NCBI GenBank assembly: GCA_965651255.1
Contig: CBFGRU010000081.1
Coordinates: forward strand, 1 to 11,651
Length of the DNA stretch: 11,651 bases
Direction of reading: 5' to 3'
Source: CBFGRU01 sp965651255
GTDB taxonomy: Bacteria > Planctomycetota > Phycisphaerae > Phycisphaerales > SM1A02
In this document: one piece after another, positions 1 to 7,073 of the stretch
Numbering within the stretch: the first letter of the stretch is position 1
How the letters are laid out: the number at the start of each line of letters is the position of its first letter
Translations under genes and position numbers: made by a program
Notes under the pieces: model-generated
Told to the model about the DNA's origin: nothing
Seen by the model: the letters and a program-made list of their open reading frames with translations, nothing else
The model's database searches: none

Positions 1-8
1 CGGACGCC

Positions 9-26
9 CCGGATGCCCCGGATGCC
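9..26. repeat. Short 9-bp direct repeat at the left edge
   Basis: Two perfect adjacent copies of CCGGATGCC lie here, preceded at 1-8 by a one-mismatch partial copy (CGGACGCC). On the plus strand one frame reads Asp-Ala-Pro repeats. That could be the tail of a gene running in from the left, but that frame continues into the terminator and tRNA, so I do not call a gene. The array is cut by the window edge. Confidence 0.5.
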
Positions 27-35
27 GGCGGAGGT

Positions 36-86
36 GATAGAAAGAACATCGCCGCAAGCCCGAGCGGTGCGGGGGATTGCGGCGAT
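36..86 (-). terminator. Intrinsic terminator of tRNA-Val
   Basis: A perfect 10-bp inverted repeat, ATCGCCGCAA at 48-57 and TTGCGGCGAT at 77-86, encloses a 19-base loop. The loop can pair further (CCCG at 59-62 with CGGG at 70-73). Read on the minus strand it starts 14 bases after the tRNA 3' end and is followed by the T-rich run GTTCTTTCT. The plus-strand side has no comparable T run, so it is assigned to the minus strand. Confidence 0.65.
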
Positions 87-99
87 TCGCTTCGTCAAG

Positions 100-173
100 T
101 GGGCGATACTGGACTCGAACCAGTGACCTCACGGGTGTGATCCGTGCGCTCTAGCCAGCTGAGCTAAACGCCC
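100..173 (-). tRNA. tRNA-Val, anticodon CAC
   Basis: This is a 74-base cloverleaf on the minus strand with no encoded CCA. The acceptor stem GGGCGTT pairs with ATCGCCC, the discriminator is A, and the D stem is GCTC/GAGC. The anticodon stem CACGG/CCGTG carries the loop ATCACAC, giving anticodon CAC, which reads valine GUG codons. The T arm is ACTGG, TTCGAGT, CCAGT. The acceptor stem has one internal mismatch, U6 opposite U67, with all other pairs Watson-Crick. A -10 box lies about 30 bases upstream and a strong hairpin terminator follows, so it is probably a single-gene transcript separate from the GTPase operon upstream. Confidence 0.95.
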
Positions 174-202
174 GATGTCCGCGCCGTTTCCGGTGCGAAA
201 TG

Positions 203-231
203 AGTATACGCCGCTGCCGGACGGGCGGCCA
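203..231 (-). promoter_or_regulatory. Probable promoter of tRNA-Val
   Basis: The minus strand has TATACT at 208-203, five of six matches to the bacterial -10 consensus. A weak -35 (TGGCCG at 231-226) lies 17 bases upstream. Transcription would start near 196 and give a leader of about 20 bases before the mature tRNA 5' end at 173. The -10 is convincing and the -35 is not. Confidence 0.5.
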
Positions 232-266
232 GCGATGGGCGGAATTGCGGAGCGGTGTGGTCCGGC

Positions 267-1703
267 TCACAGCGCGGTCGGCGCGAGTGAGCGAATCATG
301 GCGCCGGCCAGTTTGTCGACGAGGTGTTCACGGCCCGGCCCGCCGCGGTAGCGTGATTCGCCGTTGGTCTGATTGAGATGTGACCACTCCGGGTAGGCGG
401 CAGCGCGCTGCGCGAGCTGGCGAATTTCCCGCAGGGCGGCCTTGCCGCGGTCATTGGCATGCAGCGGCGTGGCGATGCGCACGGGCGACTGGCTGGCGTG
501 ACCGCGATGCATCAATGCGCCGATGAGTTCGAGTTGTCGGGCGGCGAGCAGCAGCAGCGTTGCATCGTTCACGCGCAGTTCGTTTCGGCCGCGGAGTCGA
601 TCGTACAGTCGCTTGCCGGTCATCCTGGCGGCTCCCGCGATTGCGCCGAGCGCTGCGCCGACGGCGGCCCCGGCTCCGAGACTCAGCCCCCCCACCGCCG
701 CATCGAGGCCGAGGCCGATCAATGCGCCGGCTCCGGCGGCCCCGCTGGCGCGAAGGCCGAACTTCTGCAACGCTGCGGGCGAGAACAGGTCCAGCCCCCA
801 TCGTCCATCATCGATCGGGAGTGACTCGGCATCGCAATCGCCATGAACGAAGCGGTGCAACTGCAGAAGATCATCGACCCCCTGCTGTTCGCGTTCGCGC
901 ACCCGGTTCTTGAATGACTCCAGCTCCGCTTCGAGCTGATGCTTGTCTTCCACATTGATGATGCGCACACAGGCCGCTACATCGACCAGCAGTTCCGCGA
1001 CGACCTGTGCGGAGGCAGCGAGCAGGTTCTCCCGTTCCATTCGCCGGGCGCGAATGACCGCATCCATCGCCGGCCTGAATCGATCGAGCAGCGAACGAAT
1101 CTTCTCGAAGAGTTCGATCTCGCTGCTGCCGGTGAGCACCACCGTATCGAACTCGGCGACGGCGTGCATGTTGGTGCGGGCCAGCGCTTCGCGCCACGTG
1201 CCGGTCAGCGCCGATTCGCTCGCCACGAAGTTGAGTACGGGAACCACCGGCCGCGCGGTGTACGCGAGAATCTCCAGCTCATCGCGATGTTTTCCCAGCA
1301 CACGATCACGAACATCAATGACGTACAACGCGATATCGCTTTCGAGCACCTGCCGAATCGCCATGGTCTCGTGGGCGAAGCGGGTCTGCGCGAGGTCACT
1401 GCCGAGGAACGCCTGCAATCGGTGGTATCCGTCGGTGCGACGACCTGATGCATCGTCGAAGGTGTTCAATGCTTCCAGCAGGGCCATCGGGTCTTCGAGT
1501 CCCGGCGTGTCGAACAGCTCGATGAGCGGTTGACCGCCGACGCGCAACGTGCCGGCGCGAACGCCGCGCGTGGTTCCGGGCTGGTCGGAGACTTCGCCGA
1601 ACTCACGATCGCGCAGCAGCGTGCGCATGAGTGATGTCTTGCCGGTATTCGTATGACCGACCACCGCTGCGCGGAGGGTTGGCAGTTGGTGAACCTGGCT
1701 CAC
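267..1703 (-). CDS. DUF3482-type membrane-associated GTPase
   Basis: This 478-residue P-loop GTPase has a G1 loop GHTNTGKT at residues 16-23, switch I threonines in QPGTTRG (41-47), and a G3 motif FDTPGLED (64-71). The usual G4 NKxD is replaced by NFVA (158-161) after a hydrophobic strand. As far as I recall this departure is seen in the family, but it leaves guanine specificity open. A charged helical stretch (about 250-285) is followed by a Gly/Ala-rich hydrophobic hairpin at about 322-359, typical of the DUF3482 C-terminal part and likely to insert in or touch the membrane. It starts at GTG 1703, overlapping the stop of the DUF2868 gene by 4 bases, with AGGAGG seven bases upstream, so the two are translationally coupled. 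Known: DUF2868 and DUF3482 genes often occur as a pair. The function is unknown; membrane remodelling or stress roles would be guesses. Confidence 0.9.
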   Translation of the reverse strand: MSQVHQLPTLRAAVVGHTNTGKTSLMRTLLRDREFGEVSDQPGTTRGVRAGTLRVGGQPLIELFDTPGLEDPMALLEALNTFDDASGRRTDGYHRLQAFLGSDLAQTRFAHETMAIRQVLESDIALYVIDVRDRVLGKHRDELEILAYTARPVVPVLNFVASESALTGTWREALARTNMHAVAEFDTVVLTGSSEIELFEKIRSLLDRFRPAMDAVIRARRMERENLLAASAQVVAELLVDVAACVRIINVEDKHQLEAELESFKNRVREREQQGVDDLLQLHRFVHGDCDAESLPIDDGRWGLDLFSPAALQKFGLRASGAAGAGALIGLGLDAAVGGLSLGAGAAVGAALGAIAGAARMTGKRLYDRLRGRNELRVNDATLLLLAARQLELIGALMHRGHASQSPVRIATPLHANDRGKAALREIRQLAQRAAAYPEWSHLNQTNGESRYRGGPGREHLVDKLAGAMIRSLAPTAL

Positions 1704-3940
1704 GCGCCGACCTCCTCTGCACGCAGCGCTGACTGAAACGAAATGGCCAGTTCATCCAGCCAGCGGCGAATCGCCTCGCCATCCGGCGCATCAGCAAGGT
1801 CGGGAAGATGGTGGGAGATTCGCTCCAGAATTCGATTGATGACAACCTGATCGCGCGGCTGCAATTCAAGGATGATCGCATACAACCCGGCGGAACGAAT
1901 CGCATCAGAACGATTGATTGTCCTCTCGGAACCCGCAGCAGAATCGGTGATGGAACTTCGAGGAAGTTGCAGTTGGCTGATGGCGCCGATCGCGCCGCCG
2001 ATGAGCGACCACATCGGCAGGGCGCCGATGACGACGGGCGAGAGAAGCGCCGCAGCAGAGACGCAACCGACCACCCCCGTGAGCGCCCCGGCCAGCGCCC
2101 AGCGGGAGGATGCCCGCCAGTCGGGCGGCAGCCAGGTCTGCAATCGCTTGCCGGCGCCGGCCATCATGTCCTGCACATCTTCGACCCGTTGCAGAGATGG
2201 CATTCCTTCCGGCGCCAGCGACTGCAACCACGATTTCAGTCGGCCACCCTCCCGGTAGAGCGTTGCCATCTCCCGCATCAGCCGCTCAAACTCATCCGGC
2301 GCAACGCCGGTTGAAGACCACTTCGTGGCGCGTTGATGGATGCAGGCCAGCGCGCGGCGGAGGCAACTTTCCGGATGATCGTTCAATGCAGCAGCATCCT
2401 GACCGTGCAGAACGGCCCGTTGCAATCGGGCGAGTGAGGCGCTCGTGAGATGATCAAGGTCGAGTTCGAGAATGCGGTGCGGCTCAATGCCGGCCTGCTG
2501 GGCAATGGTGTTCCACTGCGCGATGCGCTGCCCGAGCGCTTCCGTGGAATCTGAGCGCCTTCGCAGCGCATCGCCCGCGGTGAGCAGCACGAGCGGCGCG
2601 GTGGTGATTGAAGCGCGTACATCGGCCAGCAGTCGCGCCATGCCGCGGTCGGGGGTGAGGGTCAAATCACACACGATGACCAGGGGTGCGGGCTCGTGTT
2701 CATCGTGCGCAAGGCGTTCGAGCAGACGATGCTGCTCGGGACGATCCTCGATGATGCCCAGGTCATGCCAGTCGATGTTGGAGAGCGGCGGCGGCCAGCC
2801 CGTTGCGGGTGGATGCAGTTCGATGCCGACGATCGCCGGCCGGCCGGGCGGGCGCTGAGCCGTGTCGGTCGTTCGTCGCGCGGACTGGATCGCTGCCGGT
2901 TGGACCTCGGGGTTGATCGTTCGTTCGTGACGATGGGGTCGGCGGGAGAGGATGCGGACATATGCGGGGTGCTTCAGCGGCAGGCGGTACCGATTGACGG
3001 CACGCCTCGCGAGCAATCCGCAACCTGCGAGCAGCACGAGGCGCGGCAGCAGGCCGTACCCCACCACCGCACCCACGAGAAGGCCGGACCACGCAGCGCG
3101 GGCGGTTGCATCCTGTGCAGGAAAGGTCGCAGGGTCGGTGGGGTCAAACTGCGCCTGCGCGATGAGCGTGCGATCCGGCGTCTCGAAGCCGAGCAACGAA
3201 GGCCAGTGCGCAACGGCAGCGGTGATGCGTTCATACCCCTGCGCGGTGAGGATGGTGCTTTCCCAGGCAAAGTTGTATTGACGCGCGCTCAGAAGGAGAA
3301 TGAGCATCACGATGAGCCCGAGGTTGAACGCGCTCCACGCGGCGTGCACAATCGCGCTCAGTCCCCATCGTCCCACCGCGCCGGTGGTCGTGGCGAGAAG
3401 CGTTGCTTCAATCGCGGCCGATGCGGTTCGCTCGCGCGAGACACGATGCGCGATCCATCCGATCACGTTGACCAGGAGTCCGCCGATCGATGCACTCGCC
3501 AGCGCACGGGAGCCGATCACCGCGATGATGATCCAGGCCGCCAGCAGCACGAGTTGCCCGCCCAGCACTCCGCCCAGCAACCAGAAGATGTTGACGGGTT
3601 CTGCCCGTTCCACACCGAGGACAGCGCGGCCGGTCCCGGCACCGAACAGGACGGTTAGCAGCATGAACACCGTCAGCGCAGCCCAGGCAAGGCGCGACTG
3701 TCGCCGCAGCGCGCGGTCGAGATCAATCGCGACTGGCAGCCGCTGCGCCCGCGCGACCAGGTACGATTCATCATCGGCGTTCTCCATCAGGGGCCCGATT
3801 TCCTGGAGGATCACCCGATCATCAAATGTTGTTCCCCGGCCTGCTTCGGCGCAGCGCACCGCATCGGTGAGAACACGGTCCGCAAAGCGCGGCTGATCGC
3901 CCGAGTCGGTTTGAGCAGACACTGATCGCGCCTCAGCCAT
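1700..3940 (-). CDS. DUF2868 family multi-pass membrane protein
   Basis: This is a 746-residue membrane protein. Hydrophobic segments are visible at about 84-104, 117-144, 197-217 and 283-310. The stretch QYNFAWESTILTA (221-233), followed by LPxLLGF-like HWPSLLGFETPD, matches the DUF2868 signature as I know it. A cytoplasmic-looking part (about 320-600) follows and includes LVIVCDLTLTPDRG. A further Gly/Ala-rich hydrophobic hairpin lies at about 614-656, with a charged tail after it. From memory typical DUF2868 proteins are nearer 450-500 residues, so the C-terminal third looks like an extension. The ATG at 3940 has no Shine-Dalgarno, but TACGAT ends exactly 6 bases before it, suggesting a leaderless start. 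The stop overlaps the GTPase start by 4 bases. It probably forms a membrane complex with that GTPase. The biochemical role is unknown. Confidence 0.88.
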   Translation of the reverse strand: MAEARSVSAQTDSGDQPRFADRVLTDAVRCAEAGRGTTFDDRVILQEIGPLMENADDESYLVARAQRLPVAIDLDRALRRQSRLAWAALTVFMLLTVLFGAGTGRAVLGVERAEPVNIFWLLGGVLGGQLVLLAAWIIIAVIGSRALASASIGGLLVNVIGWIAHRVSRERTASAAIEATLLATTTGAVGRWGLSAIVHAAWSAFNLGLIVMLILLLSARQYNFAWESTILTAQGYERITAAVAHWPSLLGFETPDRTLIAQAQFDPTDPATFPAQDATARAAWSGLLVGAVVGYGLLPRLVLLAGCGLLARRAVNRYRLPLKHPAYVRILSRRPHRHERTINPEVQPAAIQSARRTTDTAQRPPGRPAIVGIELHPPATGWPPPLSNIDWHDLGIIEDRPEQHRLLERLAHDEHEPAPLVIVCDLTLTPDRGMARLLADVRASITTAPLVLLTAGDALRRRSDSTEALGQRIAQWNTIAQQAGIEPHRILELDLDHLTSASLARLQRAVLHGQDAAALNDHPESCLRRALACIHQRATKWSSTGVAPDEFERLMREMATLYREGGRLKSWLQSLAPEGMPSLQRVEDVQDMMAGAGKRLQTWLPPDWRASSRWALAGALTGVVGCVSAAALLSPVVIGALPMWSLIGGAIGAISQLQLPRSSITDSAAGSERTINRSDAIRSAGLYAIILELQPRDQVVINRILERISHHLPDLADAPDGEAIRRWLDELAISFQSALRAEEVGA
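1711..1716 (-). promoter_or_regulatory. Perfect Shine-Dalgarno for the GTPase
   Basis: AGGAGG on the minus strand lies inside the last codons of the DUF2868 gene, 7 bases before the GTG at 1703. It fixes the GTG as the start and explains efficient reinitiation at the 4-base GTGA overlap. It is the clearest ribosome binding site in the window, where several genes have none. Confidence 0.85.
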
Positions 3941-3946
3941 GAATGC

Positions 3947-3952
3947 ATCGTA
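3947..3952 (-). promoter_or_regulatory. Possible -10 box for a leaderless DUF2868 mRNA
   Basis: TACGAT on the minus strand keeps the TAnnnT core and is separated by six bases (GCATTC) from the ATG at 3940, so transcription would begin at or next to the A of ATG. No convincing -35 is present 15-19 bases upstream. The identical box and spacing precede ubiD at 9176-9171. Confidence 0.4.
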
Positions 3953-4009
3953 TCGGAGGATTCAGATCCGTGCGGTTGCGGAGGCCGGCAATGATCCCGT
4001 GGGACGCAG

Positions 4010-4324
4010 TCAGTCACTCGCGCGCGGAGCATCGGCGTGCGAAAACTCTTCCTGCCGCTGCGAGACGGTGTCACGACGAGATCGATCTTCAATCTGATCG
4101 CGACTCTTCGGCTTCGCGCGATCGACTTCCTCGTCGATGTCATCCTCGATGCCCTTGATACCCTTCTTGAATTCGACAATTGATCGACCGACACTTCGAC
4201 CAACCTCCGGGAGGCGACGGCCGAAGAGGATCAACCCAAGGACCAGCAGGATGAGCATCTCGTACTGGCCGGGCAGACCAAACAGGGCCAGGAACGAAGT
4301 CGCGTCGAGTGATGTGCTGAACAT
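4010..4324 (-). CDS. tatA: Sec-independent translocase subunit TatA/Hcf106
   Basis: This is a small protein of 104 residues with the TatA/TatB layout. A short N-terminal segment is followed by one membrane helix (EMLILLVLGLILFG, about residues 22-35), the FG hinge, and an amphipathic helix beginning RRLPEVGRSVGRSIVEFKKG. A highly charged, disordered tail follows. It would polymerise with TatC to move folded twin-arginine precursors across the cytoplasmic membrane. An upstream TTG at 4333 would add three residues. I prefer ATG 4324 because AGGGA sits 9 bases before it but only one base before the TTG. TatA versus TatB cannot be fully separated, but the LPEVGRSVGR pattern and short tail favour TatA. 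No tatC is visible nearby. DUF2868 follows 69 bases downstream on the same strand. Confidence 0.9.
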   Translation of the reverse strand: MFSTSLDATSFLALFGLPGQYEMLILLVLGLILFGRRLPEVGRSVGRSIVEFKKGIKGIEDDIDEEVDRAKPKSRDQIEDRSRRDTVSQRQEEFSHADAPRASD

Positions 4325-4362
4325 GCCAGGCAATCCCTAAGTGGGGAGAACGAATCCAGTTT

Positions 4363-4368
4363 ATTGTA
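4363..4368 (-). promoter_or_regulatory. Probable -10 box upstream of tatA
   Basis: TACAAT on the minus strand (five of six to consensus) would start transcription near 4356, giving a leader of about 32 bases that contains the AGGGA ribosome site. No good -35 hexamer is seen at 16-18 bases spacing. It lies in the 139-bp gap between tatA and the SGNH hydrolase stop. Confidence 0.4.
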
Positions 4369-4463
4369 GGTCACAGCCGTTCGGGTTGCGGACACTTTTC
4401 CTGACTTCCCGCCTGACGCCGACACGACCGCCCCATTGGTACTGCACTCCGTTCGCCTTCGGT

Positions 4464-5066
4464 TCAGTGCCAGAGCGACCGAATGCTGGCGGCGACGGCT
4501 TCGGCAGCCGCCCGGTTGCCCGCTTCGTTGAGCGAGACGCCATCGGAACTCAGGAACCCCTCATCATCCGCCTGAATCACCGCATCGAGGTGATTGATCA
4601 GGATGTTATTGGCCAGCATGACCGACTGGGCCGCCGCGTTGTAGTCATCGATTTCCCGGTTGCAGCGTTCCCCTTCGGTGGGTTCCATCCGTGTCTGCGC
4701 ATCATCGTTCACCGGCGTGGTGGTGGCAAAGACGATGTCGCTGCCCAGGGTCGGCCGCATCGAGTCAATGATTCGCTGCAGGTTCATGGTGTAGTCGGCC
4801 ACCGAGACTTCACTGCGCTGCTCGCTGACATGCCAGACGACATCGTCGAGCCCGGCGTTGAAATGCACCGCATCCGGCCTGTACTCCCGCACGAGGTCAT
4901 CAATCCGCTCAGCCAGATGCGCGCTGGTGCCAGTGGATTCCGCGGGCCCAAGAACCTCGAACGGAATGTCCGGATCGTTTTCCAGAATCTGCTTCACCAG
5001 CGGCTGATACCCGAGGCGAATCGAGTCGCCCAACAGCAGAATGCGTTTCGTCTCTCGTTGCGCCAT
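4464..5066 (-). CDS. SGNH/GDSL-type hydrolase, catalytic His replaced
   Basis: This 200-residue cytosolic protein has no signal peptide and belongs to the SGNH hydrolase fold. The block I motif ILLLGDSIRLGY (9-20) contains nucleophile Ser15. HFNAGLDD (68-75) carries the Asn of block III, and FATTTPVND (113-121) is a strand typical of the bacterial GDSL subgroup. The C-terminal block V should read DGVHxNxxG, but here it reads DGVSLNEAG (175-183), with Ser178 in the place of the catalytic histidine. Activity is therefore doubtful unless another residue substitutes. The frame extends upstream to 5441, but that part is antisense to mltA. ATG 5066 is chosen because GAAGGA lies 7-8 bases before it and TAGAAT further up gives a plausible -10. 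It is divergent from mltA. The substrate is unknown; acyl esters or sugar acetyl groups are usual for the fold. Confidence 0.85.
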   Translation of the reverse strand: MAQRETKRILLLGDSIRLGYQPLVKQILENDPDIPFEVLGPAESTGTSAHLAERIDDLVREYRPDAVHFNAGLDDVVWHVSEQRSEVSVADYTMNLQRIIDSMRPTLGSDIVFATTTPVNDDAQTRMEPTEGERCNREIDDYNAAAQSVMLANNILINHLDAVIQADDEGFLSSDGVSLNEAGNRAAAEAVAASIRSLWH

Positions 5067-5073
5067 GCGGGGT

Positions 5074-5097
5074 TCCTTCACGCGGGGCAGCATTCTA
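5074..5097 (-). promoter_or_regulatory. -10 box and Shine-Dalgarno of the SGNH gene
   Basis: On the minus strand TAGAAT (5097-5092) matches the -10 consensus at five of six positions and would start transcription near 5085. GAAGGA (5079-5074) follows as ribosome site before ATG 5066. The -35 region is weak. These elements support the short start over the long upstream reading frame. Confidence 0.5.
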
Positions 5098-5114
5098 AGC
5101 GGCTGGTTCACGCT

Positions 5115-5144
5115 TTGCCGCGCCTTTCGCCGACGTGATACGCT
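5115..5144 (+). promoter_or_regulatory. Possible mltA promoter
   Basis: TTGCCG (5115-5120) and TACGCT (5139-5144), 18 bases apart, form a plausible promoter pointing at mltA. Transcription would start near 5151, past the ATG at 5148. That argues for the downstream start at 5196, which also has GGAG nine bases before it. It lies between the two divergent genes and overlaps no recognisable operator. Confidence 0.35.
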
Positions 5145-5195
5145 GAGATGAATGTTTCCTGTTCCACCGCTCCCGCCCCGTTGGAGATTGATGTG

Positions 5196-6488
5196 ATGCA
5201 CGCGCGAACCGTGATCGCCGGACTTCCCCTGTTGCTGCTGGCCGTGCCCCTGCTCTTCGCAGGGTGTTCGCAACCCAAGGCCACCGTGACCGCAGCCCCA
5301 TTGCCCGATTACTCCCGACAGCTCGGGCCCGGCGAATCGGCACTTCGACTCATCACCGACCCCGCTCGCCTTCCAGACCTTGATCGCGCGTGGGAGAATC
5401 TGCAGGCAAACCGGCCGTACCTCCTCGAATCGATGGATCACTCGCTGCGCTGGTTCCGTGCGCCATCATCCCGGCAGTTCTTCCCGTTCGAGGGCATCAC
5501 CCACGAGCAGGCCGCCGCCAGTGTCGTCGCGATGAAGAGCGTGGTGAATGAAATGCGCTCGGCCTCCAACTTCCGCCGCGAAGTCCTTCGGATGTTCGAT
5601 GTCTATGAATCCGTCGGCTACAACAACGAAGGCATCGTGCTCTTCACCGGCTACTACGCGCCGGTCTTCAATGCCAGTCGAGAGCGTACTTCGCAGTTCC
5701 GGTACCCGCTGTACAAGCGACCGGCTGACCTCGTCACCGACCCGGTCACCGGCGAACCGCGCGGCCGCAAAACCGCCGACGGCTCGGTCGTCCCCTACTA
5801 CACGCGCAAGGAAATCGAAACCCGCAACATGTTCGCGGGAAACGAACTCGTCTGGCTCGAAGATGACCTTTCCGCGTACATCATTCACGTCAATGGCTCT
5901 GCCAAGCTCCGCCTGACGGATGGGCGTTCCATGTACATCGGCTACGCCGGCAAGACCGATCGCAGTTACGTCGGTCTCGGCAAGAGCATGGTGGATGAAG
6001 GGCTGATCGACAAGAACAAGCTCTCATTGCGCGCGATCGAAGACTACTACCGCCGTGATCCCGCGACCGTGCGCGAACTGATCTATCGCAATGAGAACTA
6101 CGTCTTCTTCACGGAGTACGACGAATCGATCTGGCCCGCCGGCTCGCTCGGCGTGCGCGTGACCGAACAGACTTCTCTCGCAACCGACAAGAAAATCTAC
6201 CCGCGCGGCGGCATCGTGCTGGTTGATACCGAAGGCGTCACCGTCAGCGGCCGAAAACGCGACTTCCTGCAGTTCATGCTCGATCAGGATACCGGCGGTG
6301 CAATCCAGGCGCCCGGACGAGCAGACATCTTCATGGGTCAGGGGCCAACCGCAGAGATCCTCGCCGGCGGCCAGTTCGCCGAAGGACGCCTGTACTACTT
6401 CATTCTCAAGCCGGAGTTCGCGTCGCGCTATCCGCTTGAATCAACGAATCAGACGAACCGGACGACCGCTGGCCACGCGATGCGATAG
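5196..6488 (+). CDS. mltA: Membrane-bound lytic murein transglycosylase A
   Basis: This is a lipoprotein of 430 residues that cleaves the MurNAc-GlcNAc bond of peptidoglycan to give 1,6-anhydromuropeptides. The signal peptide at residues 1-23 ends in the lipobox LFAGC, with Cys24 lipidated. The MltA core begins at LFTGYYAPVF (149-158), followed by YPLYKRPADL (170-179) and the conserved GRSMYIGYAGKTDRSYVGLG (243-262). The C-terminal 3D domain holds DQDTGGAI (363-370) and GRADIFMGQG (374-383), with the conserved Asp residues D365 and D377. The family is intact and slightly longer than E. coli MltA. The frame is open from ATG 5148, but that start would put 16 residues before the signal peptide. 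ATG 5196 has GGAG nine bases upstream, and GTG 5193 is a close alternative. The gene converges on the zinc-ribbon gene with a 19-base gap and no hairpin. Confidence 0.93.
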   Translation: MHARTVIAGLPLLLLAVPLLFAGCSQPKATVTAAPLPDYSRQLGPGESALRLITDPARLPDLDRAWENLQANRPYLLESMDHSLRWFRAPSSRQFFPFEGITHEQAAASVVAMKSVVNEMRSASNFRREVLRMFDVYESVGYNNEGIVLFTGYYAPVFNASRERTSQFRYPLYKRPADLVTDPVTGEPRGRKTADGSVVPYYTRKEIETRNMFAGNELVWLEDDLSAYIIHVNGSAKLRLTDGRSMYIGYAGKTDRSYVGLGKSMVDEGLIDKNKLSLRAIEDYYRRDPATVRELIYRNENYVFFTEYDESIWPAGSLGVRVTEQTSLATDKKIYPRGGIVLVDTEGVTVSGRKRDFLQFMLDQDTGGAIQAPGRADIFMGQGPTAEILAGGQFAEGRLYYFILKPEFASRYPLESTNQTNRTTAGHAMR

Positions 6489-6507
6489 TCGATCACGCTC
6501 CGCGCGG

Positions 6508-7065
6508 TCAATCGGTGGAAATGAACTGTCCACCGTTGACATACCCCAGCGAGCTGTTCCCCATCGGCCAGATGCGCTGCCGCCAGTAGGCATCGGTCAG
6601 GCCCTGCGCGCGGCGCATTTCAACTTCCCGCCGGAACAGGTGTTCATCGTACAGCGCCAGCCCCTCGACCACGAAACATCCGCCCAGCCACGCGATCAGC
6701 ACCAGCAGCACAAACCGCCCAATCGTGGAAAGACTGAACCGGTACTCGCGCGGTTTGATGAGTTCAGCCCCGCACTCCGGGCACATCGCCGCGGTCAATC
6801 CCTCGCGCGAATACCCGCACGCCGGACACCCGCCCTTGGCCCAGCGGCGCTTCGGCAGCACATGCTTCGTCATGATCTGCGGGACATCCGCAATCCAGTA
6901 CACCCAGATGAATGGAACAAGCATGACCAGCGAGAACGCAAGGCCAACGGTCATCGTGCCCGCATCGAAGCCAAACCCCGAACCCATCTCGCGCACGTGC
7001 GCGTACATGAAGAACACGTGCGCTGCGAAGAGCAGCGTGACCACCGCGCGGAACAGGTTGGCCAT
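6508..7065 (-). CDS. Three-pass membrane protein with zinc ribbon
   Basis: This 185-residue protein is of unknown function. Hydrophobic helices lie at about 5-24, 37-59 and 115-137. Between the second and third is a rubredoxin-like zinc ribbon, CPACGYS (80-86) and CPECGAE (95-101), giving a CxxC-x11-CxxC metal site, probably cytoplasmic. I associate this combination, a lone CPxCGY...CPECG ribbon in a membrane protein, with Planctomycetota. It is a hint about the host, not proof. The tail after helix 3 is rich in Arg and Glu. The start is uncertain: ATG 7065 lies 8 bases past the ubiD stop, GTG 7077 would give a 4-base GTGA overlap, and the longest frame uses GTG 7101. None has a good ribosome site. 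The tight link to ubiD implies co-transcription and translational coupling. Confidence 0.78.
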   Translation of the reverse strand: MANLFRAVVTLLFAAHVFFMYAHVREMGSGFGFDAGTMTVGLAFSLVMLVPFIWVYWIADVPQIMTKHVLPKRRWAKGGCPACGYSREGLTAAMCPECGAELIKPREYRFSLSTIGRFVLLVLIAWLGGCFVVEGLALYDEHLFRREVEMRRAQGLTDAYWRQRIWPMGNSSLGYVNGGQFISTD

Positions 7066-7073
7066 GCTGAGGT

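Noticed and set aside
1..47. C-terminal end of a protein with Asp-Ala-Pro repeats
   Set aside because: The frame that reads this way continues through the terminator and into the tRNA before stopping, and the other plus frame that stops at 35-37 has no coding character.
216..266. Terminator after the GTPase gene from the inverted repeat GCCGGAC/GTCCGGC
   Set aside because: The 7-bp arms are perfect but separated by 37 bases, and no T run follows on the minus strand. It also overlaps the tRNA promoter region.
2696..3658. 320-residue plus-strand reading frame
   Set aside because: It is antisense to the DUF2868 gene, Arg/Gly/Asp-rich without domain signature, and without a ribosome site.
5067..5441. 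Upstream extension of the SGNH protein
   Set aside because: This part is antisense to the mltA signal peptide region, and ATG 5066 has both a ribosome site and a -10 box in the right places.
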